Positions 19,616-33,075 are shown, numbered from the stretch's first letter. The stretch is 64,000 nucleotides of DNA from Armillaria gallica (GCA_037576215.1 JBANDB010000003.1:7316001-7380000), one strand, 5' to 3'. A program made the numbers and translations. The notes: a model not told the origin generated them from the sequence alone.

Positions 19616-20070
19616 TAACGGATTCACGTTCACCCCGAACGAGATCCACCCCGCCATTGGGGATACTGTTACCTTCACTTACCTCACCAGGAACCGTGCG
19701 TACCCACCTCCGCCCTAATCCTCCTCTTCCCTGAGTCTTACCTACCTACAGATTCAGCGACGACTACGACGTTCACCTCTCCATGCCCGCCTCCTCTGGG
19801 CGGAGTCGGACCAAACGGGTTCGACAGTGGATTGTAGGCTGTCCTCCCTTCATTTTATCATCGAGGTGTTGGTTGATACTCTTCGCTAGCCTTGATGCTG
19901 TCAGCGCGCCGGGTAGCACGTTCACCACTACTATTCTCGATACTGCACCTCACTGGGTCTCGTGCAGGCAAGCCGCAGGAGCCCACTGCCGCTTGGGCAT
20001 GACCCTCGCCATCAATCCGACTGCCGACCAGACTGAGGCGCAGTTTAGGACCAATGCTATCAATTCTTGA
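19616..20070 (+). pseudogene. Secreted cupredoxin gene, 3' part (split by insertion)
   Basis: Continues the gene that starts at 2481. Exon 19618-19695 encodes a typical cupredoxin segment (FTFTPNEI, then AIGDTVTF). Intron 19696-19751 has a GTGCGT donor and CTACAG acceptor. Exon 19752-19833 encodes the NHS ligand loop and NGFDSG. Intron 19834-19889 has a GTAGGC donor and CGCTAG acceptor. Exon 19890-20070 carries the copper loop. In the conceptual 142-residue protein the type-1 ligands are His56, Cys108, His115 and Met120, all present. Splice sites, phases and ligands are intact, so the insertion appears to be the only lesion. That argues the insertion is recent relative to gene decay. Confidence 0.85.
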
Positions 20071-20149
20071 AGGAGTACCTGGACAGTGGAATATGTAGCG
20101 TGTACCAAATATCTAGGCCGTAGTCGAATGCCAAATGTCATATCTTGTT

Positions 20150-21000
20150 CTGTGCCCATCGATTTGATCTTCGCCTCTTGCAGGACTGGGTGCATCACCA
20201 TGGCCTCACTTGTACTTGAAGAAGCCATCCGGAATCTAGTTACCTCATGAGCATGAATTGCGGTATCTGAGACGTTTGTCGCATATTGTACATGGCCGGA
20301 CCGTCTTCTAGGTTGCCACCTTTCCCCATGCTCCTCTGTGAGCATTGTTCAGTAATACGGGTTGAGATGTAACCGCCAGAGGATGCTGAGCTTGTAGTGG
20401 TAGAAATGGGAAGGAAGGGAGTCAGCTCGTCATAGCCTTCCCGGTTGGTGGTCAGGAAGACATTCACCAGTTCAACCAGCCATATTTTTTCCATGCTTTG
20501 ATCTTCGAGTAAAAAGGAAGTAGGGGTGTCGATTTGCAGGGCTGAACTAGAATGACGGGGTGGTACATAGGAGTGAGAGCTTCGTGGGCTCTGAGGAGAA
20601 GATGTGCCGGATAATCGTCGTCATCACGTCCCAGGCAGCGAGAAATGGTGCGATGTTCATCCCGTTTTCGAGCGAAGTCTACGGAGGAGTCATAAGAAAA
20701 AGAGAGAACAACGGCCTATCACAAACGACTCACGGAAAGGATCAACCCTTTCATTGGTCAACCACTGCAGTAAAGGTTTGGGTCTTTGGGACATGCCTTC
20801 CTAATTTCTGCACCTGGATAGGCTTTGAGATAGCAGTTGGCTGTTCGCGCGTTATGGGGGAAGAAGAGCTGGTGTTGTGTCATCATCCAGCATGAGAAAT
20901 TAGGCATCCGCAACTGAAAAACGCGAGCAACAGCTACACACCATGAGAAATTCTCCGGCCATCACCCTCTCTCATCTTCGTCTGCACTGGGATCGTCAAT
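20150..21000. repeat. Dispersed repeat A, copy 1
   Basis: Aligns by eye with 33620-34590: shared cttcgcctcttacaggactgg-type stretch, the cagtaatacgggttgagatgtaac stretch, the gtcataagaaaa stretch and the gttatgggggaaga block. Shorter diverged relatives occur at about 25200-25950 and 26590-26720. Compared with the 33.6-kb copy, this copy keeps CpG where the other has TpG or CpA. No coding function is recognised. Its left edge abuts the 3' flank of the cupredoxin gene. Confidence 0.75.
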
Positions 21001-21529
21001 ATATCAACCGACGGTGACTAGAATACAAACAAAGTCAGAGAGGAAATGGAGCAGTTATAGAAAAACTGACCGAACAAATAAAACAGTGGCTAGGAGCTGG
21101 GAGCCACAAGTACATCGTCGTTCCGCGAGTGGGATAAGCATCCCTCGGCCACATCTAAGGCCAAGGCCTAACTAAGGGTCGATGAAGGCGCTCGTATGTA
21201 TGCTTCCTGTTGAATGTTGATGTTAAACGCTGAATATCGTGCAAGAAAAGGGAAAGGAATAGTAAAGCTAGACACCATCCAGTTCCCCTGGCCTACGCGT
21301 CGTCCAAAGACTTATACCGTCCGCCACGAATCCAGTCTGATGGTAGTTGGAGTGTATTGACATTCAGTTGGATCCGTTATCGCCGCTGGCTGCTGGATTG
21401 GATTGAGATAATCGTCGCGTTTCAGACGCAGGCAGGCCACAACGAAGGAGTCTAGGAGAAATGATCAGATCATGGATGTCATTGATCTGTCGGTGCTGGA
21501 CCGTGTTATGCGTCCGACTCGTACTTCGA
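21001..21529. other. Unassigned sequence, no gene seen
   Basis: No conserved reading frame, motif or recognised repeat. It lies between two dispersed-repeat blocks. Confidence 0.45.
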
Positions 21530-24360
21530 GAAACTTCTCTGCGGAAGCTCAAGAAGGCAGTCACACGCACCACGTGATTGTCGATTAGATGTATAAGTGA
21601 CGCGTCGCCGTTAGTCATCTGATTTCCCTTCTTTCCGACTCCCTTGAGCCCATCGTCAAAGAAGGCCCATGGACCTTTGACCCGGAAACAGAGCGCTGCG
21701 TGAGAGGCCGTATGCCCGACCCGACCCGTACGACCGATGTCTGCTGGTGAGTACCACATCTTATTCTAAATCTATGTCTTATGCCCCTGTCGCAGGGACG
21801 ATGCCATGGTCGTCTACTCCACCGAATCTTCACCAGGCGGGTCTGCTCCCGACGTCCAAGGCATGCTACCTCCAATGAAGTGAATTGGGGGATGTAGATG
21901 TGTCAATAATGGAGGTGCGTGTTCCGTTCTCTGTGGGTGTGGAGGCCGGTGAGTCGCGTCTTCTTCTACCCTTGCTAACACTGACGACATCTGTTTAAGG
22001 CCAGTGGATGCATGAGCCTGTATACTCCCCTACCCGATGCTGACCCAGGCAACACGTCGTGTACCCGTTCTGGACGACCCGTCTCTTGCAATTGGGTGTA
22101 CGGATGCATGTGGCTGCCGTCGTGGCTGATCTCCCTGGACGTCACACGATTTTGACTTCGCCAGTGTAAATCTGTAGTTACCCATTGAATGTACATCCCT
22201 TCAATATCAGTCCACCGACACGCATTGTATGCTATATTGTATCGCAATGTCCAAGAACGGAATCTCAGACCAGGAATCGAACCTTTAAAAGACCGGAAGT
22301 CTGATACCGAGAGGCTACTCGAGCTTCCATGACTTGACTACCTTAGCACAGACCTCACAACGAATAGCGGATCCCTTTCTCCCACTGTTGATATATTAAT
22401 AAGCGCCACGTAGGGCCTGGGACTTCTGGACCTTTCGTATTGATATTGACAGGTTCCGCGTTATCGTATATCTCATACTACACGCTTTCATCAGAACAGT
22501 CACTTATGAGACGGTCTAAGTAAGATAATCTACACGCCGTGTTCATGCTAGGCTCCACTGGTACCCAGACTGAAAATTCACGGCGTGGAACATGGTTTTC
22601 ATTTGACCGTGGTCCGTGATACAAAGAGAAGAGCAAACGACGACTCGCAGCAACGAGGACACAAATGGTGACAAAAGGTCAGGCCTACAGCTTCAGGGTT
22701 CGACCCCACTCAAAAAGGATTATCGATAAACGCAAAGAATTTCCGATTGGGAATTGAATCCGGAACCAACGAGCGATATTCCTGCTACGCTATTTAGAAT
22801 ACCCTGATTAACATGAACAGACGGTACGTCCCAGTACACGTATTTCTGTGCTTTCCAATCTCTTACTACCTCTAAATCCAAAACGATGAATGCGTTCTCC
22901 ATGTTTTCTTTCCTCATCGTACCACCGATGAGAAACACTTAGCTTGCGAGGAAGCGTATCCGTGTAACTAGGATGGAATTATATTAAATGTAAGTAGGTC
23001 TAGTAGCACAAATCGAGAGAAGTGCACGAAGTACTTGGTCGTTGCGAAGAAAAGACTACATCATGTAAGTAAAGGAATAGTAAGTATAGAATAGAAAGGG
23101 GCAAGGGAGCGTGAATTATTTCCGGTGTATAGACATAAGATATAAGGGCAGCTCAGATGCATAATGGGATCGAGGTCTCCTGGCAGTGTCGACCTTTACG
23201 CAGCCCGTCCTCTTGGTTTGGTCGCCGCTGCACTGGTGTTAGTTTGTCCTGCCGGGCCGTCCTTGGTTCCATCAGGCTGCTTAACCGGTCCCCCTCCAGA
23301 TGTCCCAGAGGCTGCACTGGTGTTATCCTGGCGTCCACGGGGGACGTATCTATGAAATATTCGATGAGATATCTCGCCAGTGCAGAATTCACGTACCCTT
23401 GTCCTGACATCGACAGACTGACCAACATTCAGTACGGGGAAGAACAAAAAAGCGATCAAATGGCGAACCTAGACGAATGTCCACTGTGAAGGAGACCGTG
23501 AGCACCGACAGGCAGATAGAAAATAGGACGGTACATACTGTGCAGAGGTAGCAATGGCTCGGAGGTGCTTGAAAATGTTGAATTGCATGTCTGCAGTACG
23601 TTTGGTGGGTGGTTTGAATAGAGAAGTAGTAGCGTAGTGAAGAAATACGCATCTCATACGCCGCCTTTTATACCATAGCATATATTGATGCACATTCCAT
23701 ACTTGGCATGCTACAAGTCGGCTGTCATAGCACCGACGTTTCAGTATACGTCTGCATTCCCGGAAATCAAAGAGCAGCGCATCGGAAATCACTAGCACAT
23801 GTAGCATGTATGGCACAGAAAACAAAAGGTAAGCTCCCGATCGACCATCTCGCGTATCATGACCCTAGGAAGGAGCGGGTTATAGGTATGCACCAGAGTA
23901 CGGAGGTAGCAGGTACAGGGGAAAACTTGACACAGGGATCCTGGTATGCAATGATGAACGAGGGCGGGATCGCCGGTCTGCTTTACCATGGTGACATCGC
24001 AACATTATTTTTGGATCATGTCCAGTTCCTCGGAGGCGTCGGCTAGTTGGTTGGAAGAAGCATATTCCTCAGGAGTGTGAACATATCAGAAGAGGAGCTA
24101 AAGGGAACGATTAAGGATCTACGGAATAATTGATGAACGTGCGCATACTGCAAAGATAGGCATATTAGTCTCTATACATGATTTTCAGTGAAAGAGGCGC
24201 CTATGGCTCAATTCTTCAGCGCTCAGCAGTCGATGCCCGAGGTTCGTATCGGCGGTGGCATTCGTCCTTTCAGCAGGAATGGTTGAGAATGACGGGGCAT
24301 TGATTGCCTCGGAGTTAACTCCCGGCATGGCGTCTTAACGGAGAATCACGCGGCATTGAC
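21530..24360. repeat. Dispersed repeat B, copy 1, with decayed coding-like segment
   Basis: The part 21655-21880 matches 31820-32070, 22960-23760 matches 32220-32990, and 23700-24360 matches 44025-44860. The minus strand of 23150-23620 and of its 32.4-kb partner both encode MQFNIF-HLRAI, FLFF---LNVGQ-VDVRTR and a Gly/Ser/Thr/Pro-rich tail (NTSA..., QTNTSA). This suggests a duplicated small gene, but exon frames cannot be joined without stops in this copy. It is treated as a repeat carrying gene remnants. Confidence 0.65.
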
Positions 24361-27300
24361 ATCAACATTATTGCGCATTGATTGTATGGACTCGTCCGAG
24401 AAATGGTTTTTCCGTATTTGTTTTAAACCTATCATTAAGCTCATGGTAATTGCACGTCCACACACCCAAAACATAAAACATGATACTAGCCATTGTTGAA
24501 GATACTCGGCAGTGAGAAAACTTGCGCTCCGTCGAGATCATGGTCCCGCCGTCCACAAGAATTTACATTTGCTCAACCTGTTTGGCCATCCTCGAGTTCG
24601 ACTGGCGAGGTCATGACAAATAGGTCTGAATGATGTAGCAAACTGGTAAGGGGGGCAAGCCATTTTCAGACTTCAACCAGCATTAGTATAACTAAATAAA
24701 GCATGGCAGAATCACTCACAGTCGAATATTTGAGTAGTGCTGACGTGCACTGCAGCACATAATTTGTGATGGGAATGATCAATCGTATGCGCCTTGACGT
24801 AGGAATTTACCAGTCCTAAACTGCGGAATCACCCCATCCTTATCTCTGGTCACCAAAGATAGGACGAAAGTCTGTTCCCTCCATCGACTAACAGGTCGTT
24901 GTCGCGGAGCTGTAGAGAGAAGCGAGTCTTTGCAACAACATTACACGCATCCAATACGCGCATCCCATTCTGCGCGCACCGGCGATAAAACAGACCATTA
25001 GCTCAGGGTAGGCGTCTAGTCCAAGAATTAGGATGATGATCGAGGAATAAGTACACCAGTATCTCTCTCTCAGATTCATATACTCGCGACAAGCCTCGTA
25101 CCGGGACCGAGGGCTGAGCCGACCGGCCGTGGCTACACTTGGAATACAAGTCAAAAGGGAAGAAGCAAGTATTCATATGAAAACAGAGGCGAGGAAGGAC
25201 AAGCGATTTGGTCTTCGCCTCTATTTTTCATCTTGCAGGGTTGGACGCGTCATTGTCATCCCACTTGTACTCGGAAAGGCGGTCCGACCTAGCATGCATC
25301 TGGTAGTGTTTCGTGCCTGGACAGGGAGCGCTGCGAGATAACAACCTCATGAGTATGAATAGTGATATCTGAGACGTTCATCACATACTGTAAATGGCCG
25401 AACCGTCTTCGTTGGTTTGAAATGTGATCCAGATGACAATGATGACGCTGAGCGTGTATAGGCATTCCCGGCTCCTTTCGGACAAAATCGGAGTAGGGCT
25501 GAACAACGATAATCTTATGAGAAAGGCAAAAGGAGTGGAAGCAAGCACTTACCAAGCCACGAGCTGAAACATTTCCTCACCCCATCTGCGTCCACGTAAA
25601 CGACAGGATGGCGACTTTCTTCTGCATGATCCTCACGATGCAGCGGTAAGAACGGGAAGGAAGGAAATCCGCCCATCATAGTCATCCTAGTTGGCGGCCG
25701 CCGAATCCAACCAGACATGCTTTTTTTAGGTGTTAAGTCTTGGGCCAACAATCAAAATGCATGAAAGGTATCGAACGGGAGTGTCGGCGCTGAATTGCCG
25801 ACTAGAAGATGAAAGAGGTTCGCGGCTTTGTGAGAATCGGAGGAACAAACGTGCCAGATAATCGGCACCACAGCGTCCTAGGCGAGGGAGAAATGGTGTG
25901 ATGTTCATTGCCGCTTGCGAGTGTCACGTCAGTTACCAGGAGGTCTATGGAGTAGTTATAAGGAAGGATGAGATAGACTCATAAGTGTCGCTCTGGACCC
26001 TCGACGTTGCAAACAAGAAACTCGTCGTTGGTGTGGCTTTTCTACCAGCATGGAGATAAACGGGATCGGTGGGAAGATAGTATAATAGGTGGAAGAAGCA
26101 GGCTTGGGCTGGCTAATCATGCGCAGAACGTCGTCCCAGGATCTGCAGATTTGAATTTGCTCATCATTTGGTCTCTAGGAGACATCCTCGAGTGTGACTG
26201 GCACGACGAGACGATGTGCCCGGAGTCACCACAGAAAGGCCCGATGGAGGAAAGACTTGACAGTCGTTACACCTACGAAGACAGGGCGGACAAGCATAGG
26301 CCAGCCATCTTCAGATTATAACCAGCGTCAGTATAAGAGAATAAAGCAGAGTAGAGTCGCTCACACTAGACTCTAATCAGTGATGACGCGCTGATATGCT
26401 GTCGTACAAAAGCTGCTTCACTTGAACTGTGGTACACAAGTTGCGCGTTAACGAAATTACGTCCCGGAATACTTTGATATTACGGTTTGAATGATCATCG
26501 AACATATTTTCAAGTCTATCCTTAATAACAACTCCCAGACGTCATCCAGGATGCGAAAGAATAGGGAGTGACATATACTTTGCAGCATGTACTGCAAGAG
26601 AATGACGCAAGTGAGCATGAATGACGGTATCCGGGACGTTCGTCACATACAATAGTGCCATCAACGCCTAAATCTTGGCTTGGATGTCGGCGTCGCATTT
26701 CCACCTGCTTTGTCGGTCCATAAGCTGAGTGGAGGGCTTACAGGCAACTTCAGAAAGCGGACCCTGTTGGGCAATACGACCGCCAGAAGGTCTCTTGAGT
26801 CTTGACCTTCTAGGGTGATGATGATGCCAAGCTTCGTATAATTATCCGAAGATTCTCTCCGCAGCTGCTAATGAAATGATATAGAGGAGCGAGCGGCTTC
26901 TCGCTCCATTTTGAGGGTTTAATAAAGATGTTTTGAGGAGGAAAGCCAAAATAAATGGACTAAAGAAAGCACAAACGAGATACCGGGCTCTCATCCGGCC
27001 CACAGGCTAGAACGCCTCCCTATCACATGCTGGACGATGTGCCGTCGACGTGAAAGGAAACGATAGTGGCTTCATATTCCTCTACGCTGTTGTAGGATTA
27101 CTAGAAACCGGACGGAGGTATACGGTCTTTGAGGCGTCTACAGCGCTCTGGCTTCTGGATGGAATTTTCCGAGTTCATCAGTTCGCATATATGCAAGGAA
27201 AGGTTTCCCCGGTCCGTCTAGTGATCTTTCTCTGCGTACTGAATATTGAAGCTTGAAACTTGAAGAGCCAAAGCACCTAAAGAGGGTGTTGAACGGGAAG

Positions 27301-28980
27301 GACGAGCTGAAAATGGTGTGCCGCGCTGCCGGCTAGACAGTTCATGGTTTCGCTCGGAGCTTTGTAGGATTCTGAGGAAATCATCCGATAATGGTGTCCT
27401 AGGCGAGTGACAATCAATCATTGAATATTCAGAAAAATGAGAGAAAGCAAAGGCCGAGTCACGTACTAGCTCTTGTGCCTCACAGATCTCGTTTCCGACG
27501 ATCTGTTCTGTCTGCTACGTGTACTGGAAACCCGTGATTCGAGTTCAGGCCGGGAAGAACCGCTTCCACTGATTTTCGTCTTGAAGTTGGCTGGGCGCCG
27601 GTCCAGTAAAATCAAAGCAATAACAGTCAACAGCGTCAGTGTCTGGTGGAAGTCGTAAGCTTCGGGAAAGCGCGGACCAGGAAAGGCTCGAAACGGCAGT
27701 CACACGTACCACGTGTTCTTATTTCCCCCAAGTTCGCGATTTCATTCAGACGCGTCAGTGGTCGCCGTTAGTCATTTCATTTCTCATCTTTCCTACTAGC
27801 ATTTGATGGGCCATCGCTTCCGAGTGGCAGGGTCCGAGTCCTACGCCTTTGTAACAGTGCATCGAGGAGGATATATAGTAAACTGGTGCTTCTCTTCGAG
27901 TTTCTGGGAGAATATCATGGGATGGGGGACGCGGCAGTAGAGGAGACAACGAACGATCTGTGACACCACAATGGTTTGGACTCGACCCGTGAAGGCACAA
28001 TCAATTTGTGACGGTCTGAGAGCTCCATGACATGTCTGAATGACATCAAAAACATCAGTCGAAAATCGAGAGTGCATGGCCGACGGCCGTAGGGCTAGGT
28101 GAATATGGATGCGTCCGAATACCACCATATCGGATGGCCGTAGGCGGATAGCAGAGGGGAGCAAGTGACTTAGAGTGTGCTCCTTCTGCTCTGAGGATAT
28201 TATCAGCCTGAGCCAAGGTGACACGCTCAAAATGTAGGCGGGTGCTAAGCACAGAATCCCTGCCTTGTGTACAGAAATTGACCGTGTCCGTATTGACCAC
28301 ATGTTCCTCAAGTTCCTAGGACCAATGTTACTTATCGTTCTCGCCGTCGGGAATCTGATATTCCTAAAAGAATCCCGAAGTGCCTGTACACTCATCCGCG
28401 AACGGTTCTTTGATGAGATTGCGTCAGCCCGCACTGAGTGGTGAATTGCGCCTTGGCAGCAGGGGTATACTGGTCTCAACGACTGTCGTGAGGCGCCGTC
28501 AGCTGTAACCCTTAGAGACAGGCGAAGGATGCGTACCCAACTCGAAACATCTGCTTCCTGTGTCGATTCACAGCGCTGTGATAGTGTATGATGACCTTAC
28601 GTCCTTCCATATGCTGTAATATCGGTCATATCGACACTTGAGCTCGCGTGGTTCAGGTCCGGAAGATGTTTCAATGAAGCTTCCATCGACTAGAAAGCCC
28701 TCGTCAGTCTCCGAAGAACACATTCCAAGGAACTGAGATCACTCACAAAGGATGCATATGTCAGCGGTAGCAATGATGAGAGGCAGCGGGCCCAAACTAG
28801 TGCCCTCATCAGAAAAATCTGGATAGGTGAATGTTAATAAGGCCTGGAACACGCTCATTGATAGCGTTGGTGTGGGCAGTAGTTGAGAAGAGCTGGCTAA
28901 GGACGTAGGCGACTGTACTACAGAAGAGGAGGGTGATGCCGTGACTGTGGTGGTCTTGCATGCAAATGGTCGTCAACGCT
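24361..28980. other. Mosaic of diverged repeats, no confident gene
   Basis: Contains diverged relatives of repeat A (about 25200-25950 and 26590-26720) and a copy of the left-edge repeat (27690-27810). The 212-codon minus-strand frame at 27841-28479 has no recognisable domain. On the minus strand at about 28560-28710 a frame reads like real protein (GFLVDGSFIETSSGPEPREL) and another follows at 28780-28960, possibly exons of a decayed gene. No structure could be established. Confidence 0.4.
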
Positions 28981-29094
28981 TAGATTTGAAGGCACGCCGT
29001 CATTGGTCACGATGAGGTGGGGATGCAAATTATAGTGACACAGAAGACCACAAGAGACGCATAGAGCAATACGGAAAGGTTGGCATTTCCACCG

Positions 29095-30880
29095 TTGATG
29101 AGCCTCCAGGCTCTGTACGCTCAGAATTCACGGATTTAGCCATCCATCACCCAATACCTTCAAAATGACACCATTATAACCCTCACACACTCCATAACGC
29201 TGCCAACTCTCGATAATACCACGGATTTTCGCAGTATAAGCCACAAACATTCAGATCCAGTCCTAAAACCGTGACATCCACTCCTCACGCACTCCGTTAT
29301 CCTTCCCAGCTCGCCTCGCATCACAATTACCGTATCCCATCACGGCAAGGCACCTTTGATCGACAATCATCCTAAAACGGGGTTGCTATATCACTCAGAA
29401 GCACTAGTTGATGTGCCCATCAATCATTTAATGAAATGACATGATTGATGCAAGTACCCTCCCGGCTACGATAATTACAGCTACGGCAACTATAGACCGC
29501 GTTTACTAAGGCTGTTACAGTGCCAAGACTTCGAATTATCGTTGCCCCACGCATACACCTCAGCACGGCAACTGCAGCTCAATAATCCGCAGCTACACAG
29601 CACCTTATGATCCGCTCATCGCTCAATAAAACCACACGGTTCGCATCCATACACGGCAACGTCGAAGACTTGCTGTTACTTTAGAACCACAGATACCATA
29701 TGTTTACTACGGCTATTACAAAAGCCAAGGACTTACAGCCTTACTAAGGCTCCGAAGAATATTCTATTTATAAAATCGTACTTGTAGTATAAAAACTAGG
29801 TAGATACCGCATTTTTAGAGCTAGTTCTTACCCAGTTGATGAGGCTACGGCATTACCAGTCAGCTACGGTTACTCCAAGTTATTCCCCACCGCTTGCTTT
29901 ACTCTTTAAACGTTGTTGGTTGCACCAATACACGAAATCTTGCGTCAATAACTTGCTTTTGTCTTTTAATGCCACAACATCGCTTCACTTTCACCACATA
30001 GGATTGTTTCATCGCTTTCACCTTCTACATTGCCATCGTTTTCATCACCCAGTTCAGTATTGCCTCCGTGTAGGCCCAGTTCAGCTCCATAGGATCACCC
30101 TCATCTTTATCATTGTTTGGAGTTGCCGTGCATCTATTGCCGCAGCACCTCACTCAGCACCTCAGTTGCTACGATTTCTACCAGTTTCTTACAGTCTCCA
30201 TACGTTTATTGCTATTGTTTCGACTCACAATATTAGGTACACCCCAAGCCACGTTTACTAGGCTGTTTCGACGTCTTCTAGTCCATTGCCACGATTACTA
30301 GAGCATCGCAACGTTTTCTAGTCCCTCCCCACGTTTTCCAGTCCATCCCCACGTTTCCTCGACCGTTGCTACGATTTCTAGCGTGTTGCTACGATTTCTA
30401 AAGCATTGCTACGATTACCAGTCCTTCCACACGATTACTCGCCCTCCCCCACGATTACTAGAGCATCGCAATGTTTTCTAGTCCTTCCACACGATTTCCA
30501 GTCCCTCCCAACGATTTCTAGCTCATTGCTACGATTTCTAGACCCATTTTCGTGGTCTCTAGACCATTTTCGCAGTTTCTATCACAGTTTCTTGGTATTC
30601 AAGTCATACCAGATTCCGTCCCATCTCGTTTATCGAGATCCTTCCTGGCTTACAGCCAACGTCTATTAGTACTCCTTGACCAAGAGTACTACTTCGCTGA
30701 CTGAAAAGTCGCAGTGTATCTTGTGTTATTGAGGAATTGACCGCATGGAGGTGCACCGAACCACTCGCAAACACATTGCCTTGATTGCTGTGTTGCTACA
30801 TTAATTTCCTAAGCTCTCTCCGAGTTTTGGGTGTTGCCATTGCCATGGAAGTCTAGGCTCATCACCGTTATCAGTGTTTT
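29095..30880 (+). repeat. Dispersed repeat C, copy 1 (CpG-retaining)
   Basis: Aligns along its length with 38300-39995, starting at tgatgagcctccaggctctgtac and ending near ccatcaccg/tcaccgt. Both copies carry a TATA-like block (ttataaa, then gtataaaaact near 29765-29800 and 38930-38960), so it may contain a pol II promoter, as an LTR would. This copy retains many CpG dinucleotides and a long 20-bp minisatellite that is almost absent from the other copy. Confidence 0.75.
30251..30590 (+). repeat. 20-bp minisatellite, about 17 units
   Basis: Units of exactly 20 bp follow the pattern ACGATTTCTAGTCCNTTCCN and keep strict register from 30251 (acgtttactaggctgtttcg) to about 30590. The 5' half ACGNTTNCYAG is well kept while the 3' half varies. 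The last two units (30551, 30571) are diverged. The homologous place in repeat C copy 2 (about 39670-39710) retains only about two unit-like stretches. Confidence 0.9.
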
Positions 30881-31309
30881 GAATTGGCTCCGTCGTTGTG
30901 ACCATGACCTCAGTATTATGTATTTGGTGAAATCTCAGCGCTCAACTACCATGCCTTTGCTGGAGTTCTGACGAATGTAAACTTTCAGTGCTGAGTGGTG
31001 GGTAGCCACTGTACGTGTGTCAGAGAAGTAGGAAATTTGTTGCAAAGTGTGCATACCACGGTGTCTGACAGCGTTAGAGGGGCATTCAACAATGGTTTGA
31101 CATTCAACTCGTTATCGCTGGAGTATCTTGCTGTATACAGTCCATTCCCTGACACTGGTAGCCCCTGCTACATTGTAAGTCACGAGTCAGAGGGTGTCAT
31201 CTTGTATGGCCACTGGCACTTGCATCGGAAGGAAAGTTTGTGTTCCCAAGAGTAGTGAAGAGTGTTTGCGGCCCAAGTTCTCGCAGAATTCATCCAACAT
31301 ACTTCGATT

Positions 31310-31735
31310 TCAATTTGGCTTTTACATCTCATTCAGGTAGACACAATGTAGACAACGAATCCTGCGATAGATTGAGCTCAAATCATGGATTAAAATCAGT
31401 TTATGTACCAGATCATTGATTGTATACCCCCAAGGGATATTATTGGGCGTTCTCCGAATGCTTCGCTGGCACTGCCGCATGGTCGAAGGGAATCATTGTT
31501 GTTGTCGCCGTCGTCGTCGATGGTGATGGTGGTTCATCATCAAGAAAAAGCGGATGAAACGAAGCCAGTGATAAGAAAGGGAAAAGAATCCCAGGAAATT
31601 GATGAATCTTGCCAAAATGTTCCCACGGCAAAGCCAGGTAGAATGCGGTGGCAAACACTGTGTTGGACGATCAAAAAATGCAAATTGGGATGGTATAATG
31701 ACCGATATATATATATACATATATAGGACTCAGAA
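31310..31735 (+). repeat. Dispersed repeat D, copy 1
   Basis: Matches the reverse complement of about 63479-63905. Shared stretches include aaaatcagttta, ttctccgaatgcttc, a ggcaaagccaggtagaatgc-type stretch and gggatggtataatgaccga, ending in ataggactc. A (ta)n/(tatatata) run lies at about 31708-31724. It could be an LTR or a short TIR element; its ends are not defined except the shared ataggactc boundary. Confidence 0.7.
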
Positions 31736-31819
31736 TCACCATCGTCATCATACTCCTCTGCCAACTCTGTGATACTGTACAAGACTTCGCCGAGTTCTAT
31801 CACCCCTATAGCCGGGACT

Positions 31820-32990
31820 CCCTTGGATGCATCATCAAAGGAGGCCCATGGACCTTTAACCAGCCAGTGGCCATATTTTAATTCTAAATCTATGTCTTAT
31901 GCCGCTGTCGCAGGGATAATACTATGGTCATCTACTCTACAGAACCTCCCCTAGACATGTCTGCTCCGAATGTCTAAGGCAGCGAGCACCGAGCAGCATG
32001 TACGGAAACTGCGCCCCGATGCAAAGCCTTGTACATGCAAAGAAGGATGTTACCTCCAATGGAGTGGTCTCGGAGGCTGTGGATGTATGAATAACGGAGG
32101 CGCATTTTTCTGTGTATTCCAATCCCTTACTATCTCTAAATTTAAAACTATGAACATGTTCTCCTTTTGGCTTTCGTCAGTGTACCACTAATGAGAAATA
32201 CACAGCTTGCAAGGCAGCGGCTCCATGTAACCAGGATAGAATCATATTAGTGTAAGTAGGTCTAGTAGCACAAATCGAGAGAAGAGCGCAAAGCCCTTGC
32301 TTGCTGTGAAGAAAAGACTACATCATGTAAGTAAAGGAATATTAAGTATAGCATAGTAAAGGGCAAGGGAGTGTGAATTATTTCTGGTGGATAGATATAA
32401 GATATAAGGGCAGCTCAGATGCATAATGAGATCGAGGTTTCTTGGCATTGTTGACCTTTATGCAGCCCATCCTCCTCGTCTGGTCGCACCTGCACTGGTG
32501 TTGGTTTGTCCGCCATTACCAGTCCCACTGGGCTTCTGGGGTTTTCCTCCTCCAGGTTTCCCAGAGCCCAAACTAGTGTTAGTCTGGGGTCCACGAGGGA
32601 GGTATCTATGGAATATTCGATGAGATATCTCACCAGTGCAAAACTCACTTACCCTTGTCCTGACATCAACACACTGACCAACATTCAATATGAGAGAGAA
32701 GAACAAAAAAGCAATGAAACCGCGAACCTGGATGTACCTCCACTGTGAAAGAGACTGTGAGCACCGATGGGCAGATAGGAAATGAGGCGATGCATACCGT
32801 ACAGATGTAGAGATGGCTCGGAGGTGCTGGAAAATGTTGAATTGCATGTCTGCATACATCGGTGGGTTGTTTGAATAGAGAAGTAGTGGTGTAGTGAAGA
32901 AATATGCACCTCATATGCCGCATTTTATACCATAGCATATATTGATGCGCATTCTATCCTTGGTATGCTACAAAGGTCTGACCCAATGCA
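31820..32990. repeat. Dispersed repeat B, copy 2, with gene remnant
   Basis: Corresponds to parts of 21655-23760 with an internal length difference. The minus strand of 32458-32847 keeps an open frame: MQFNIFQHLRAIS, a hydrophobic GFIAFLFFSLILNVG segment, then a Gly/Pro/Ser-rich tail ending GGWAA. GTATGC and GTAAGT donors within it suggest introns, but the predicted exon frames do not agree. It resembles a small secreted or membrane protein gene in decay. CpG sites of copy 1 are often TpG or CpA here. Confidence 0.6.
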
Positions 32991-33075
32991 GATGGGCACT
33001 GGTACTACTAGTGTTGTTTGACCTCAGTCATGTGAAGTATTGGTGAAGTATCACTATGAATAGAATATATACTTA

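Noticed and set aside
27841..28479. 212-codon minus-strand ORF as a gene
   Set aside because: No domain, codon pattern or splice context, and it overlaps repeat-derived sequence.
30251..30590. CRISPR array
   Set aside because: The 20-bp period has no separate unique spacers, and the genome is eukaryotic. It is a minisatellite.
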